The position numbers and the translations under genes were made by a program. A stretch of 64,000 nt of DNA, taken from positions 1,258,501 through 1,322,500 of the forward strand of contig NZ_AP018712.1 in NCBI RefSeq assembly GCF_014701195.1, in the 5' to 3' direction. The stretch is from Tepiditoga spiralis (GTDB lineage Bacteria > Thermotogota > Thermotogae > Petrotogales > Petrotogaceae). Positions 18,856 through 27,563 of the stretch are shown here, in pieces (the stretch's first letter is position 1; each line of letters begins with the position of its first letter). The notes under the pieces are model-generated. The model was given only the letters and a program-made list of their open reading frames with translations. It was not told where the DNA came from and did no database searches.

Positions 18856-19890
18856 TTAAAGTTCCTCCTGTTTGTTTATTTTAAATTTTCTTCCCATTCT
18901 TTTATTAAAATCTGTCCAACTTGCATCGTTATCAATCATCAAAGTATTATTCATACTCTCAATTGATTGTTGTATCTTTGAGTCTATATTATCAGCAAAA
19001 TGAACTATTAAGCTTTCAATAGTTTTTGGAAGAATTGGACTTCCATACTCTATTTCACCGTGATGAGATAAGATTATATGTATTATTTCATCAAGATATT
19101 CTTTTTTTAATCCAGCTATCTTTTTGCTCTTGTTCATTACTAAGTTAGATCCAATGTTTATGTGACCAAAAAGCTCCCCTTCAGATGTTTTTTCAATACC
19201 ATAAGGCTTTACTTCATATTCATATATTTTTCCTATATCATGCAATAATGCTCCAGCAATTAGTACATCTTTATTTACATTCTTATAAGTTTCAGAAATT
19301 TTTAAAGCTAATTCAGTAACCTTTAGGGTATGTGCAATTAATCCACCTTTATAAGCATGGTGAACAGTCATGGCAGCAGGAGAATTGAAAAAATCTTTTT
19401 TTATTTTTTCGTCATTTATAAAAATATCTTCTAAAAGTTTTTTTATTTTTTTATCATTTATGGAATTTATAAATGATAAAAGTTTTTTTTGTAATTCATT
19501 TATATTATTTTTATTTGAGTTTAAAAACTTTTCAGAGTTTATATCTTCTTCTTTGATCAAAATCACTGAATCTTCATTTCTTGATACATTTAATTGAAGT
19601 CTATTATCAAACATAACAACCTTTCCCGTTACATTTATTATAGATCCAATTTTTATTGTACTGTCAAATTCTTCAGCATGAAATCTATCTACTGCTCTAA
19701 CAACTCCAGTTTTATCTCCAAGTGTCATTAATAAAAATTTTTTTCCATCTCTTGCTTCTTGTAATCTTTTACTTATCAATTTTACTTCTATTGTTATATT
19801 TTCATTGGGTTTTAAATCTTTTACATACAATGTTTCGTTAATTAAATTATTTCTTTCAAATAAATCTCCAAGATTAACACCATCACTCAA
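18856..19890 (-). CDS. YhaM-like 3'-5' exoribonuclease (OB fold + HD domain)
   Basis: A 344-residue protein with an N-terminal OB fold (FLLMTLGDKTGVVRAVDRF ... GSIINVTGKVV) and a C-terminal HD domain: HHAYKGGLIAHTLKV and GALLHDIGKIYEY carry the metal-binding His/Asp residues, and LSHHGEIEYGSP follows. This is the architecture of Bacillus YhaM/CBF1, which trims RNA and can act on DNA. The start is probably a TTG at 19890, 8 bases after GAGGAGG; a GTG at 19917 is in frame but is upstream of that site. The TTG lies inside the end of alr, an 8-base overlap. Confidence 0.88.
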   Translation of the reverse strand: MSDGVNLGDLFERNNLINETLYVKDLKPNENITIEVKLISKRLQEARDGKKFLLMTLGDKTGVVRAVDRFHAEEFDSTIKIGSIINVTGKVVMFDNRLQLNVSRNEDSVILIKEEDINSEKFLNSNKNNINELQKKLLSFINSINDKKIKKLLEDIFINDEKIKKDFFNSPAAMTVHHAYKGGLIAHTLKVTELALKISETYKNVNKDVLIAGALLHDIGKIYEYEVKPYGIEKTSEGELFGHINIGSNLVMNKSKKIAGLKKEYLDEIIHIILSHHGEIEYGSPILPKTIESLIVHFADNIDSKIQQSIESMNNTLMIDNDASWTDFNKRMGRKFKINKQEEL

Positions 19891-21004
19891 AATATTTTCC
19901 TCCTCTAAAATACACACGTTTTACTCTATTTGTTATTTTTGAAGTTATTTCATAATTTATTGTATTGGATAAGTTAGCTAATTCTTCAGAAGTTATTTCT
20001 TCATTTTTTTGTTTTCCTATTAAAACAACTTCATCTCCAATTTTAGCCTTTGCATTAGTTACATCTATTATTATTTGATCCATGGAAACTCTTCCTATAA
20101 TTTTACACCGAATTCCATTTACAAGCATTTCTGCCTTGTTTGAAAGATTTCTAAAGTAACCATCAGCATAACCAACAGGTACTATTCCAGCAATCATTTT
20201 TTTATCTGCTTTAAAGGTTCTTCCATAGCCAACTGTATCTCCAATATTTAACTCATTTAACTTTGCTATAACACTTTTAAATGATAAAACAGGTTTTAAT
20301 TCTTTTATAATTTTTTTATTAGAAGGTTGCATTCCATAAGAAGCTATTCCAGGTCTAACAGCATCCAATGAATATTCAGGAAATAATAAAGAAGCAGCAC
20401 TATTAGACATGTGCTTTAATCTTATACTTATATTTTCTTCTTTTAAAATATCTAATACTTCTAAGTATTTTTTGTGTTGAAAGTGTACAAATTCATCCAT
20501 ATCATCTGCAGTAGCATAATGAGAATAAAAACCATCTATTTGTATATTATTTTCTTTTATTATAGTTATTAATTCTTTTAATTCATTTTTACTCAATCCA
20601 ACTCTAAACATACCAGTGTTATAATTTATATGAAATTTAAACTTTGTTATATCTTCTTTTAAAATTTCAACAGCTTCCTTTAAGAAATCAACAGAAGTTA
20701 TTGTTGGTAGTATATAATCAGAAAATTCAATTAATTCTTTAAGATCTTGTGGATTAAAGTAGTTAAATATTAATGTTTGAATTTTTGTTTCTTTTAATAT
20801 TTCGAGTGCTTCACTTAAATAAGCGACTGCAATTAAGTCATATCCTTCTTTTTTTAATTCTTTTGCCAAGATTTCTTTTCCATGCCCATAAGCATTTGCT
20901 TTTAATACAGGTATTACTTTAGAATTTGTAATTTTTTCTATGTACTTTAAGTTATTGATGTAATTATCGATGTTTATTAAAACAAAAGTTTCTCTATCCT
21001 TCAT
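19883..21004 (-). CDS. alr: Alanine racemase
   Basis: A 373-residue PLP enzyme making D-alanine. VIPVLKANAYGHG contains the PLP lysine (about K38), GFYSHYATADD and RPGIASYGMQP are conserved barrel loops, VGYGRTF carries the second catalytic Tyr, and RVSMDQIIIDVT the C-terminal domain signature. The ATG at 21004 gives good spacing to AGGGGG; one two codons upstream is too close. The start overlaps the upstream membrane-protein gene. Confidence 0.97.
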   Translation of the reverse strand: MKDRETFVLINIDNYINNLKYIEKITNSKVIPVLKANAYGHGKEILAKELKKEGYDLIAVAYLSEALEILKETKIQTLIFNYFNPQDLKELIEFSDYILPTITSVDFLKEAVEILKEDITKFKFHINYNTGMFRVGLSKNELKELITIIKENNIQIDGFYSHYATADDMDEFVHFQHKKYLEVLDILKEENISIRLKHMSNSAASLLFPEYSLDAVRPGIASYGMQPSNKKIIKELKPVLSFKSVIAKLNELNIGDTVGYGRTFKADKKMIAGIVPVGYADGYFRNLSNKAEMLVNGIRCKIIGRVSMDQIIIDVTNAKAKIGDEVVLIGKQKNEEITSEELANLSNTINYEITSKITNRVKRVYFRGGKYFE

Positions 21005-21392
21005 TTTCATCCCCCTGAATTAAATTTAATAATTCTTCTATATTTTCTATTTTAGTGTGAAACTCATAAATATTACTTTTTACTACAATTTTAAATTTCT
21101 TTTTTTTAAAGGAAAAACTTTCAATTTCTTTTATTGAATATTCATTATACTCTTCATTATAGGCTTTTGTATTTATAAAAATTTTTTTATTTTTTGTATC
21201 TATAATTATTGGACTTTTTCTATACTTTCTAATCATTATACCAAAGTAAAGAAAAGTTATTATTAAAGAAAGTATAGCTATTATAACATTTGGAAAAAAA
21301 TTATAAAGTATACTACCACATACATACAAAATAATAGTTATAAATATAACTTTCAAATAAGAAAGTTTTGAGTATCTAAAATGTTTAATCAT
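20994..21392 (-). CDS. Small membrane protein of unknown function
   Basis: A 132-residue protein with a basic N-terminus, two membrane segments at about residues 12-32 and 35-52 with a short loop, then a soluble ~75-residue tail of alternating strands (IIIDTKNKKIFINTKAYNEE ... IESFSFKKKKFKIVVKS). The two-helix plus beta tail layout resembles bacterial PH-like (bPH/YdbT-type) membrane proteins, but no diagnostic motif is present. It is the first gene of the long minus-strand unit, with GGAGG before the ATG at 21392, and overlaps alr. Confidence 0.7.
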   Translation of the reverse strand: MIKHFRYSKLSYLKVIFITIILYVCGSILYNFFPNVIIAILSLIITFLYFGIMIRKYRKSPIIIDTKNKKIFINTKAYNEEYNEYSIKEIESFSFKKKKFKIVVKSNIYEFHTKIENIEELLNLIQGDENEG

Positions 21393-21418
21393 ATTTTTCC
21401 TCCAGTTCTTTTAAATAT

Positions 21419-21446
21419 ATTATACATCAAAGAATTAAGAAATCAA
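21419..21446 (-). promoter_or_regulatory. Promoter of the 21392-7050 gene run
   Basis: On the minus strand TTGATT (21441-21446), a 16-bp spacer and TATAAT (21419-21424) lie about 27 bases before the first start codon. It is the only good promoter pattern at the head of this run. Confidence 0.55.
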
Positions 21447-21501
21447 ATAAAGATTTTTATAAATTATGGCGTTTATGATAAAAAATTACTAATAGTTATG
21501 T

Positions 21502-21537
21502 TTGCTAACTAATAATGTTTGTGATATTATATATAAT
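21502..21537 (+). promoter_or_regulatory. tldD promoter region
   Basis: TTGCTA (21502-21507) and TATTAT (21525-21530) are 17 bp apart; an overlapping TATAAT at 21532-21537 is an alternative -10. The ribosome site GGAGGTGA follows at 21552. Confidence 0.5.
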
Positions 21538-21563
21538 GATATTATAATTTTGGAGGTGACTAT

Positions 21564-22952
21564 ATGCTTTCTAAAGAAACAGTGGAGAAAATCCTTTCCA
21601 CACTTTTAAAACATGGTGGGGATTTTGCAGAAGTCTTTGTGGAAGATAAGTATGATAATCGTATTGAAATGAAGGATAACAAAATACAAAAGATCAATTC
21701 AGGAATAGAAAAAGGAATAGGTATAAGAGGATTTCTTGGAACTAAATCAGTTTATGCTTATACTAATGATTTTACTGAAGATAATCTTTTAAAGGTAGCA
21801 AAAAGAGTTGGTCAAGTTCTTGGTGAAGTTACAATGAATAATATTGTTTTGAACTTTGATAAAACCGAAGTTCAAAATATACATCCAATTCATTTTTATC
21901 CTCAAGATATAAAAAAGAATGAAAAAGTAAATATAATGAAAATAGCTTCTGAATCGGCAAAAAATTATTCTGATTTGATAAAACAAGTAGTTGTTAATTT
22001 TTGGGATTACGATCAAAAGATTTTAGTAGCAAATTCAGAGGGCGTTTTTAAACAAGATAGAAGAATAAGAAATAGACTCATGATAAACTCTATTGCAGAA
22101 TTTAATGGTGCACGTGAAAGTGGATTTTATGGACCAGGTGCAGGAATGGGATTTGAATTTTTTAATATTTTAAATCCAAGAGAAGCTGGTGAAAGGGCTT
22201 CAAGAATAGCAAGCAGAATGGTAAAAGCTGATTATATTGAAGCTGGTAAAATGCCTGTAATAATTTCAAATGAATTTGGTGGAGTTATATTTCATGAAGC
22301 AGTTGGACATGCGCTTGAAGCATCTTCAGTTGCTAAAGGAGCATCTGTTTTTTCTGGAAAACTTGGTGAAAAAGTGGCTTCTGAATGTGTTTCTGCTGTT
22401 GATGATCCTACAATACCAAATGCATGGGGTTCAGCAAACATAGATGATGAAGGAACAGAAACAAAGAGAAATTTATTAATTGAAAAAGGTATTTTAAAAA
22501 GTTATATGATAGATAAACTTGGTGGAAGAAGAATGAATATGGAATCAACGGGAAGTTCAAGAAGAATGAACTATAAGTTTGCACCTACATCAAGAATGAG
22601 TAATACATTTATTTTAGCTGGCGATTACTATCCAGAAGAAATAATATCTAATACAAATAATGGATTATATGCTAAATCATTGGGTGGAGGATCAGTTAAT
22701 CCATCAACTGGTGAATTTAACTTTGCAGTTAATGAAGGATATCTTGTTGAAAATGGAAAAATAACTAAACCTGTTAGAGGAGCAACCTTAATAGGTAAAG
22801 GGTATGAAGTAATAAAAAAGATTGATATGGTTGGCAATGACGTTGCAAGAGGACAAGGTATGTGTGGAGCTGCTTCTGGAAGTATACCAGCAGATGTTGG
22901 ACAACCTACTATAAGAGTTAGTGAAATAGTTGTAGGAGGGAGAAATAAATGA
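21564..22952 (+). CDS. tldD: Metalloprotease TldD
   Basis: A 462-residue TldD with the diagnostic HEAVGH metal motif (HExxxH, about residues 244-249) and the C-terminal Cys-containing GQGMCGAASGSI and GQPTIRVSEIVVGG. TldD and TldE form a heterodimeric zinc protease that degrades unfolded peptides, and in several bacteria matures peptide natural products such as microcin B17. Start at 21564 behind GGAGGTGA. It overlaps tldE by 4 bases (ATGA). Confidence 0.96.
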   Translation: MLSKETVEKILSTLLKHGGDFAEVFVEDKYDNRIEMKDNKIQKINSGIEKGIGIRGFLGTKSVYAYTNDFTEDNLLKVAKRVGQVLGEVTMNNIVLNFDKTEVQNIHPIHFYPQDIKKNEKVNIMKIASESAKNYSDLIKQVVVNFWDYDQKILVANSEGVFKQDRRIRNRLMINSIAEFNGARESGFYGPGAGMGFEFFNILNPREAGERASRIASRMVKADYIEAGKMPVIISNEFGGVIFHEAVGHALEASSVAKGASVFSGKLGEKVASECVSAVDDPTIPNAWGSANIDDEGTETKRNLLIEKGILKSYMIDKLGGRRMNMESTGSSRRMNYKFAPTSRMSNTFILAGDYYPEEIISNTNNGLYAKSLGGGSVNPSTGEFNFAVNEGYLVENGKITKPVRGATLIGKGYEVIKKIDMVGNDVARGQGMCGAASGSIPADVGQPTIRVSEIVVGGRNK

Positions 22953-24259
22953 CATACAAAGAATTTAAAGAAAAAGCATTTGCTTATTCAAAAAAAATAG
23001 GTATTGAAGCTTGTCAAATAAATTATCAAAATAATAAAAATTTTTCTCTTTCATTAGGAAATGGAGAACTTGAAAAATATCAAGATGCATCGAGTTATAA
23101 AATAACATTAAAAGTTTTAAAAGATGGAAAAATAGGATCGGCATTCAGTGAAAGTTTAGAAGATGCTGAAAAAATAGTTGATGAAGCATATGAAAATTTG
23201 AAATTAATAGACTCAGAAGAAATAAATTATTTTTATGATGGAAAAGGAAAGTATCTTGAAATGAATACTTATTCTGGAAAGTTTGAAGAAATGGAAGTTA
23301 ATAAAAAATTAGAATTTGTAAATAACATTCATAAAGAAATTTCAAATGATGAAAAGATAGCAATGGTTCCTATGGTCGTTTATCAAGAAATAGGAATAGA
23401 AAACAAACTTTCCAATACATATGGATTAGATTTAGAAAATAAAATGGATGGAGCATTTTCTTATGCTATGGCTGTTGCCAAGGATACATCACCAAGATCT
23501 GGTGTAGACTATATTGTGGCTTCAGATCCTTCTAAATTAACTTTAGACTTTGCAAAAAATGTAAAAAAATTTGCAATAGAAAAGATAGGATCTAAATCAG
23601 TAAAAAGTGGAAAGTATGATGTAGTATTTTTAAATTCAGCTTTTTCAGATGTTCTTGGCATGTTTAATCATATGTTATCAGCAGAAAATATACAAAAAGG
23701 ACTATCACCATTAAAAGGAAAATTAAATAGCAAAATAGGAAGTAATAAGTTAAATATAAAAGATTTAGCTTATTATGATGGAAGTATATCAAATACACCA
23801 TTTGATTCAGAAGGAGTTCCAACAAAAGATAAAGTAATACTTGAAGATGGGATTTTAAAAACATATCTTTATGACTTAAAAACAGCAAAAAAAGATAAAG
23901 TAGAACCAACTGGAAATTCAATTTCCGGAAGAATAACTTATATGAATTTATTTGTAGAACCTGGGATAAATTCATACGAAGAATTATTAAAAAAAGTAAA
24001 TAATGGAATTGTTATTACTGAAGTAGAAGGTATGCACTCTGGAGCAAATCCTATATCAGGTGACTTTTCATTGGGAGCTCAAGGCTTGCTAATAGAAAAT
24101 GGAAAGATAATTCGTGGTGTAGAACAGATAACTATATCAGGTAATTTTTTAGATATGCTCTCTAAAGTATCAGAAATAGGAAATGATATGAAAATAGGTC
24201 AAAATATAGTAAATCCATCTGTTATAATAAAACAAATGGACATTGCAGGAAATATTTAG
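22949..24259 (+). CDS. tldE: TldE (PmbA), partner of TldD
   Basis: A 436-residue TldD/PmbA-family protein without the HExxxH motif, hence the TldE-type subunit. GKYDVVFLNSAFSDVLG, DGSISNTPFDSEGVP and EGMHSGANPISGDFSLGAQG are family strands. The ribosome site GGAGGG is inside the tldD end. The partner pair is complete. No precursor peptide gene is nearby. Confidence 0.94.
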   Translation: MTYKEFKEKAFAYSKKIGIEACQINYQNNKNFSLSLGNGELEKYQDASSYKITLKVLKDGKIGSAFSESLEDAEKIVDEAYENLKLIDSEEINYFYDGKGKYLEMNTYSGKFEEMEVNKKLEFVNNIHKEISNDEKIAMVPMVVYQEIGIENKLSNTYGLDLENKMDGAFSYAMAVAKDTSPRSGVDYIVASDPSKLTLDFAKNVKKFAIEKIGSKSVKSGKYDVVFLNSAFSDVLGMFNHMLSAENIQKGLSPLKGKLNSKIGSNKLNIKDLAYYDGSISNTPFDSEGVPTKDKVILEDGILKTYLYDLKTAKKDKVEPTGNSISGRITYMNLFVEPGINSYEELLKKVNNGIVITEVEGMHSGANPISGDFSLGAQGLLIENGKIIRGVEQITISGNFLDMLSKVSEIGNDMKIGQNIVNPSVIIKQMDIAGNI

Positions 24260-24434
24260 AACGTCAAAAAAGTAAGATAATTTTTATCTATATCATTTAT
24301 ATCTATAGATAGAGCAAAAGATTTAATTTATTAAAAAAGTTTTTCTTTTTACAAGAAAAATCTTGAAATATTTTGATTCATATATTTATATTGAATAGGA
24401 CACTCCTTTTATAGATTCTTGGAGTGTCCATTTT
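24260..24434 (+). terminator. tldE downstream region with a hairpin terminator at 24398-24429
   Basis: GGACACTCC and GGAGTGTCC (24398-24406 and 24421-24429) form a 9-bp stem with a 14-base loop, then ATTTTTTAT. It is 138 bases after tldE. The bases between show no gene. Confidence 0.6.
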
Positions 24435-24589
24435 TTATATTTGAAACTTATTAATTAATGATAAAATTCTTTGTTTTTTTAGCGTTTCAAATTTATATCT
24501 TCCATACATCATTCTTTTTATTAATTTTATTTATTTTTTCTTCTACTAATACATTACTATAGCTATATTTTATGGAATTTCCTACTACT
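24435..24589 (-). pseudogene. Decayed C-terminus of a transposase (ISL3-like)
   Basis: Read on the minus strand, one frame gives NSIKYSYSNVLVEEKINKI and a second frame, one shift away, continues MMYGRYKFETLKKQRIL before a stop. Together they match the end of ISL3-type transposases (SxxYSNGxxEgxxNKIKxxKRxMYGRxxFExLKxRiL). The frame break and loss of everything upstream show it is dead. No ends or target duplication could be found. It marks old mobile-element activity just beside the restriction locus. Confidence 0.5.
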
Positions 24590-24673
24590 TTTATATCATT
24601 TTTTTATTTGATTCTTTCTTTCTTTTATTTGATATTAACTCTAATAAAATTAGGAGTAAAAAGATTTTTATTT

Positions 24674-27562
24674 TTAAAAATTTTTATCAAATGTTTCTTG
24701 TATTAAATTTGCCATTTTTTTATTACTAAATTGTGTTTTAAATTTTATTTGTACCATATCTCCAAAAAATTTTTCTGCATGCTTAATTTTTTGTATTTCT
24801 TCATTCCTCAAACTTTCTTCATTGGTATTTTTTGTTTCTACAATAAAATAAAGCTTTTTCTTCCCATTTTTAAAATTTAAAACATATGCAAAATCAGGTG
24901 AATAACTTTTCCCTCCTGCAACTGGTATTTTAATTGAGTTTTTAGGTATTTTAGTAAATACAATGACTTCTTTTATATTTTCTTTTATATTTTCTTCTTC
25001 TAATTCTGAATCAAAAAAAATTTCATCAAAAAAATAATTATCTGCTACTTTTTCATCAGAGTGAAATACACCAATATCAGAGGCATTAACCTCGGTTTTT
25101 ATCTTTCCATCTTTATTTGTAAATTTAGTTGGATGGATAGAACTCGCAACTTTTTGATATCCAATTTGAAATTTACTTAAAGCCTTATACATTAAATAAT
25201 CATTAAATTTTTGTTTAAATAATCTAAGTGTTGTTTGATTCAAATATTTATTTATATCTGTTTTAGTTTCTAAAAAACTTTTATGCAATGTTTTCAAATT
25301 TATATTCAAGCTATCAGACAACAGTTTTAAAAATTCACTATACTGAATTGTAGAAATTGGTGTAATATCATTTCCATAAATAGCAACTTCTTCTTTTAAT
25401 ATTACTTGATCATTTTCAATATCTATTTTTTCAGTCCTTTCTTTCACTCCTTCAACTTCAAAAGGTGTATAATTTTGTAAAAAATCTACAAAAAGCTTTT
25501 GAAACTCATTCTCATTTTCAATTTTATATTCTAAAACTACTTTTTCATTAAGTTTTTCCCATAATTCTTTTAATTCTGCATACTTTTCTACTCTTACTTT
25601 TATTTTTTTCTTTTTATCTGTTGATTTTCTTACTTTATTTGAATCAACCCCTTCAAAAATCAAAGGATAGTTTGCTTTTATATACTCAAAACCATTTTTC
25701 TTAAAGTCATTATTTCTTTTTATAACATTTTCATTATCTAGCTTTTCTAATAAATCATCTTCATCTATTTTATATTTTTCAACTATTTGTTTGATAATTT
25801 TATCAGTTAGTTTTTTAGGTATATCTTCTCTTGAAATAGCTCCCGATTTTTCATTGATTTCATTTACTAGCTTTTCTACAAAATCATTTTCTGTAAAATC
25901 TACAAAATAGTTTAAATAAAATTGTTCATCTTTTACACGATTTCCATATTGATTAATTGGTAAACGAAGTCCTCTACCCACTTCTTGCAATTTTGATATT
26001 TCACTTCCACTACTTCTCAATTTACAAATTTGGAAAATGTTTGGATTATCCCACCCTTCTCTCAAAGTCCATTTAGAAAAAATAAATCTTCTTGGATTTT
26101 CTAAATCTAAGATTGCTTGTTTATCGTGTAAAATTTCATTCACTTCTTTTTCTATTAATTCATCGTTTTCACTATTATCTTTAGAAAAATAACCACCATG
26201 AGTTTTTGATATATCCTTTAAAGTTTTTTTTAAATAGGCTTTATACTCTTCATTTGTTTCAGTTTTTAATAATTTTTCAACTTCTGCTTTTATGTATTTT
26301 TCAACAGCTTTTCTAATATAACCGTCTTTGTTTCTATATTCTTCAATATTATCAATAAAGAACAGAGTTAGAGGTTTTATTTTTACCTCTCTTGTTAGAT
26401 ATTCTTTTTCCTTTTCAAAATGATATTTTATAGCTTTTTGAATCATTGTTTCTTGCAATGTTTCAGCATAAGAGTAAGGATTAATTTTATCTCCTTTTTT
26501 TAATTCTAACCCATTTGATAAAACAACTGTGCTTTTATTTAATTTTTCTATAAATAAGTCTGTCATTGCATTATGAACTTTTTCTAAACTTTCATTTTTA
26601 GTAATTTTAAAATGTTTTTTGATATTATTTTTTTTAAAACTTGCTTCTTTTCCATCAGAGTTTACAAATTTGACTATTACATTTTTACCCATTTCAAATT
26701 CTGTGATGTGTCCAATAACACCTTTTACTAAATTTCTATTAAAGGAATCAACTGCTGTAAGTATATAAATTAAATTTTCGTTTTCTTTAAATGTAGCACC
26801 ATATCTTATGATAAATTGTGGGTTCATTTTTTGAATATTTTGCCAAGTCTTATTATTTTGATCAAATTTATGTGGTTCATCAATTATCATAAAAGGTTTT
26901 ACTGATGATATTGCTTCAAAAGGAACTGAATATTTATCTAATAAACTCTTATCATATGATTTACCCAGTGTTAATACCTGTTTGCCTGTTTTTTTATCCT
27001 TACTACTCGCATTTATCATTCCTGCATTGATAATCAAGACTTGAATTTTATTTTTTTCAACACTTCTTGCATTTACGAAACTTGTCACTGCTGATGGCAT
27101 AGATGGTTTTTTACTTTTTTTACTCTCTACAATATGAAGTTTCAAAGTTTTTCCATATTGCTCTTTAAAATGCTCTCTTGCACTATCGGAATTTAAAAAA
27201 TCAATCGTTCCTGCCTTAATTGGAAGTGTTGGAACAACAATTATAAATTTAAAAATTCCATACAACTTATTCAATTCAAAAATAGTTTTAGTATATGTAT
27301 AAGTTTTTCCTGTTCCTGTTTCCATCATTATATCAATGATGTTGCTTTTTCCTTTTCCTTTTCTTTCTATACTATTTTGTTCTTGTAAATCTCCAATATT
27401 ATGAATATATTGAAAATTTGTATTCGTATCAAAAACTGGATTTACAAACTCTTTATTTATTCCTTGTGGCTTTACTATTTCCACATTATTAAAAACACCA
27501 ACAGTTGATTTAACTGCCTGAGATTGATGTTCTAAATTTTTTTCAAAATTAAATCCTGCCAT
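24674..27562 (-). CDS. res: Type III restriction endonuclease, Res subunit
   Basis: A 962-residue superfamily 2 helicase-nuclease. METGTGKTYTYTKTI is Walker A, MIIDEPHKF the DEPH Walker B box, WTLREGWDNPNIFQICKL and LQEVGRGLRLPIN motifs V-VI. The C-terminus has the PD-(D/E)XK site, SPDFAYVL then FIVETKN. With Mod it cleaves DNA bearing unmethylated head-to-head sites. It starts one base after the mod stop, with GAGG inside the mod end, so the two are translated together. The gene is intact, which makes the condition of mod (frameshifted) important: Res is inactive without Mod. Confidence 0.95.
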   Translation of the reverse strand: MAGFNFEKNLEHQSQAVKSTVGVFNNVEIVKPQGINKEFVNPVFDTNTNFQYIHNIGDLQEQNSIERKGKGKSNIIDIMMETGTGKTYTYTKTIFELNKLYGIFKFIIVVPTLPIKAGTIDFLNSDSAREHFKEQYGKTLKLHIVESKKSKKPSMPSAVTSFVNARSVEKNKIQVLIINAGMINASSKDKKTGKQVLTLGKSYDKSLLDKYSVPFEAISSVKPFMIIDEPHKFDQNNKTWQNIQKMNPQFIIRYGATFKENENLIYILTAVDSFNRNLVKGVIGHITEFEMGKNVIVKFVNSDGKEASFKKNNIKKHFKITKNESLEKVHNAMTDLFIEKLNKSTVVLSNGLELKKGDKINPYSYAETLQETMIQKAIKYHFEKEKEYLTREVKIKPLTLFFIDNIEEYRNKDGYIRKAVEKYIKAEVEKLLKTETNEEYKAYLKKTLKDISKTHGGYFSKDNSENDELIEKEVNEILHDKQAILDLENPRRFIFSKWTLREGWDNPNIFQICKLRSSGSEISKLQEVGRGLRLPINQYGNRVKDEQFYLNYFVDFTENDFVEKLVNEINEKSGAISREDIPKKLTDKIIKQIVEKYKIDEDDLLEKLDNENVIKRNNDFKKNGFEYIKANYPLIFEGVDSNKVRKSTDKKKKIKVRVEKYAELKELWEKLNEKVVLEYKIENENEFQKLFVDFLQNYTPFEVEGVKERTEKIDIENDQVILKEEVAIYGNDITPISTIQYSEFLKLLSDSLNINLKTLHKSFLETKTDINKYLNQTTLRLFKQKFNDYLMYKALSKFQIGYQKVASSIHPTKFTNKDGKIKTEVNASDIGVFHSDEKVADNYFFDEIFFDSELEEENIKENIKEVIVFTKIPKNSIKIPVAGGKSYSPDFAYVLNFKNGKKKLYFIVETKNTNEESLRNEEIQKIKHAEKFFGDMVQIKFKTQFSNKKMANLIQETFDKNF

Positions 27563-27563
27563 A

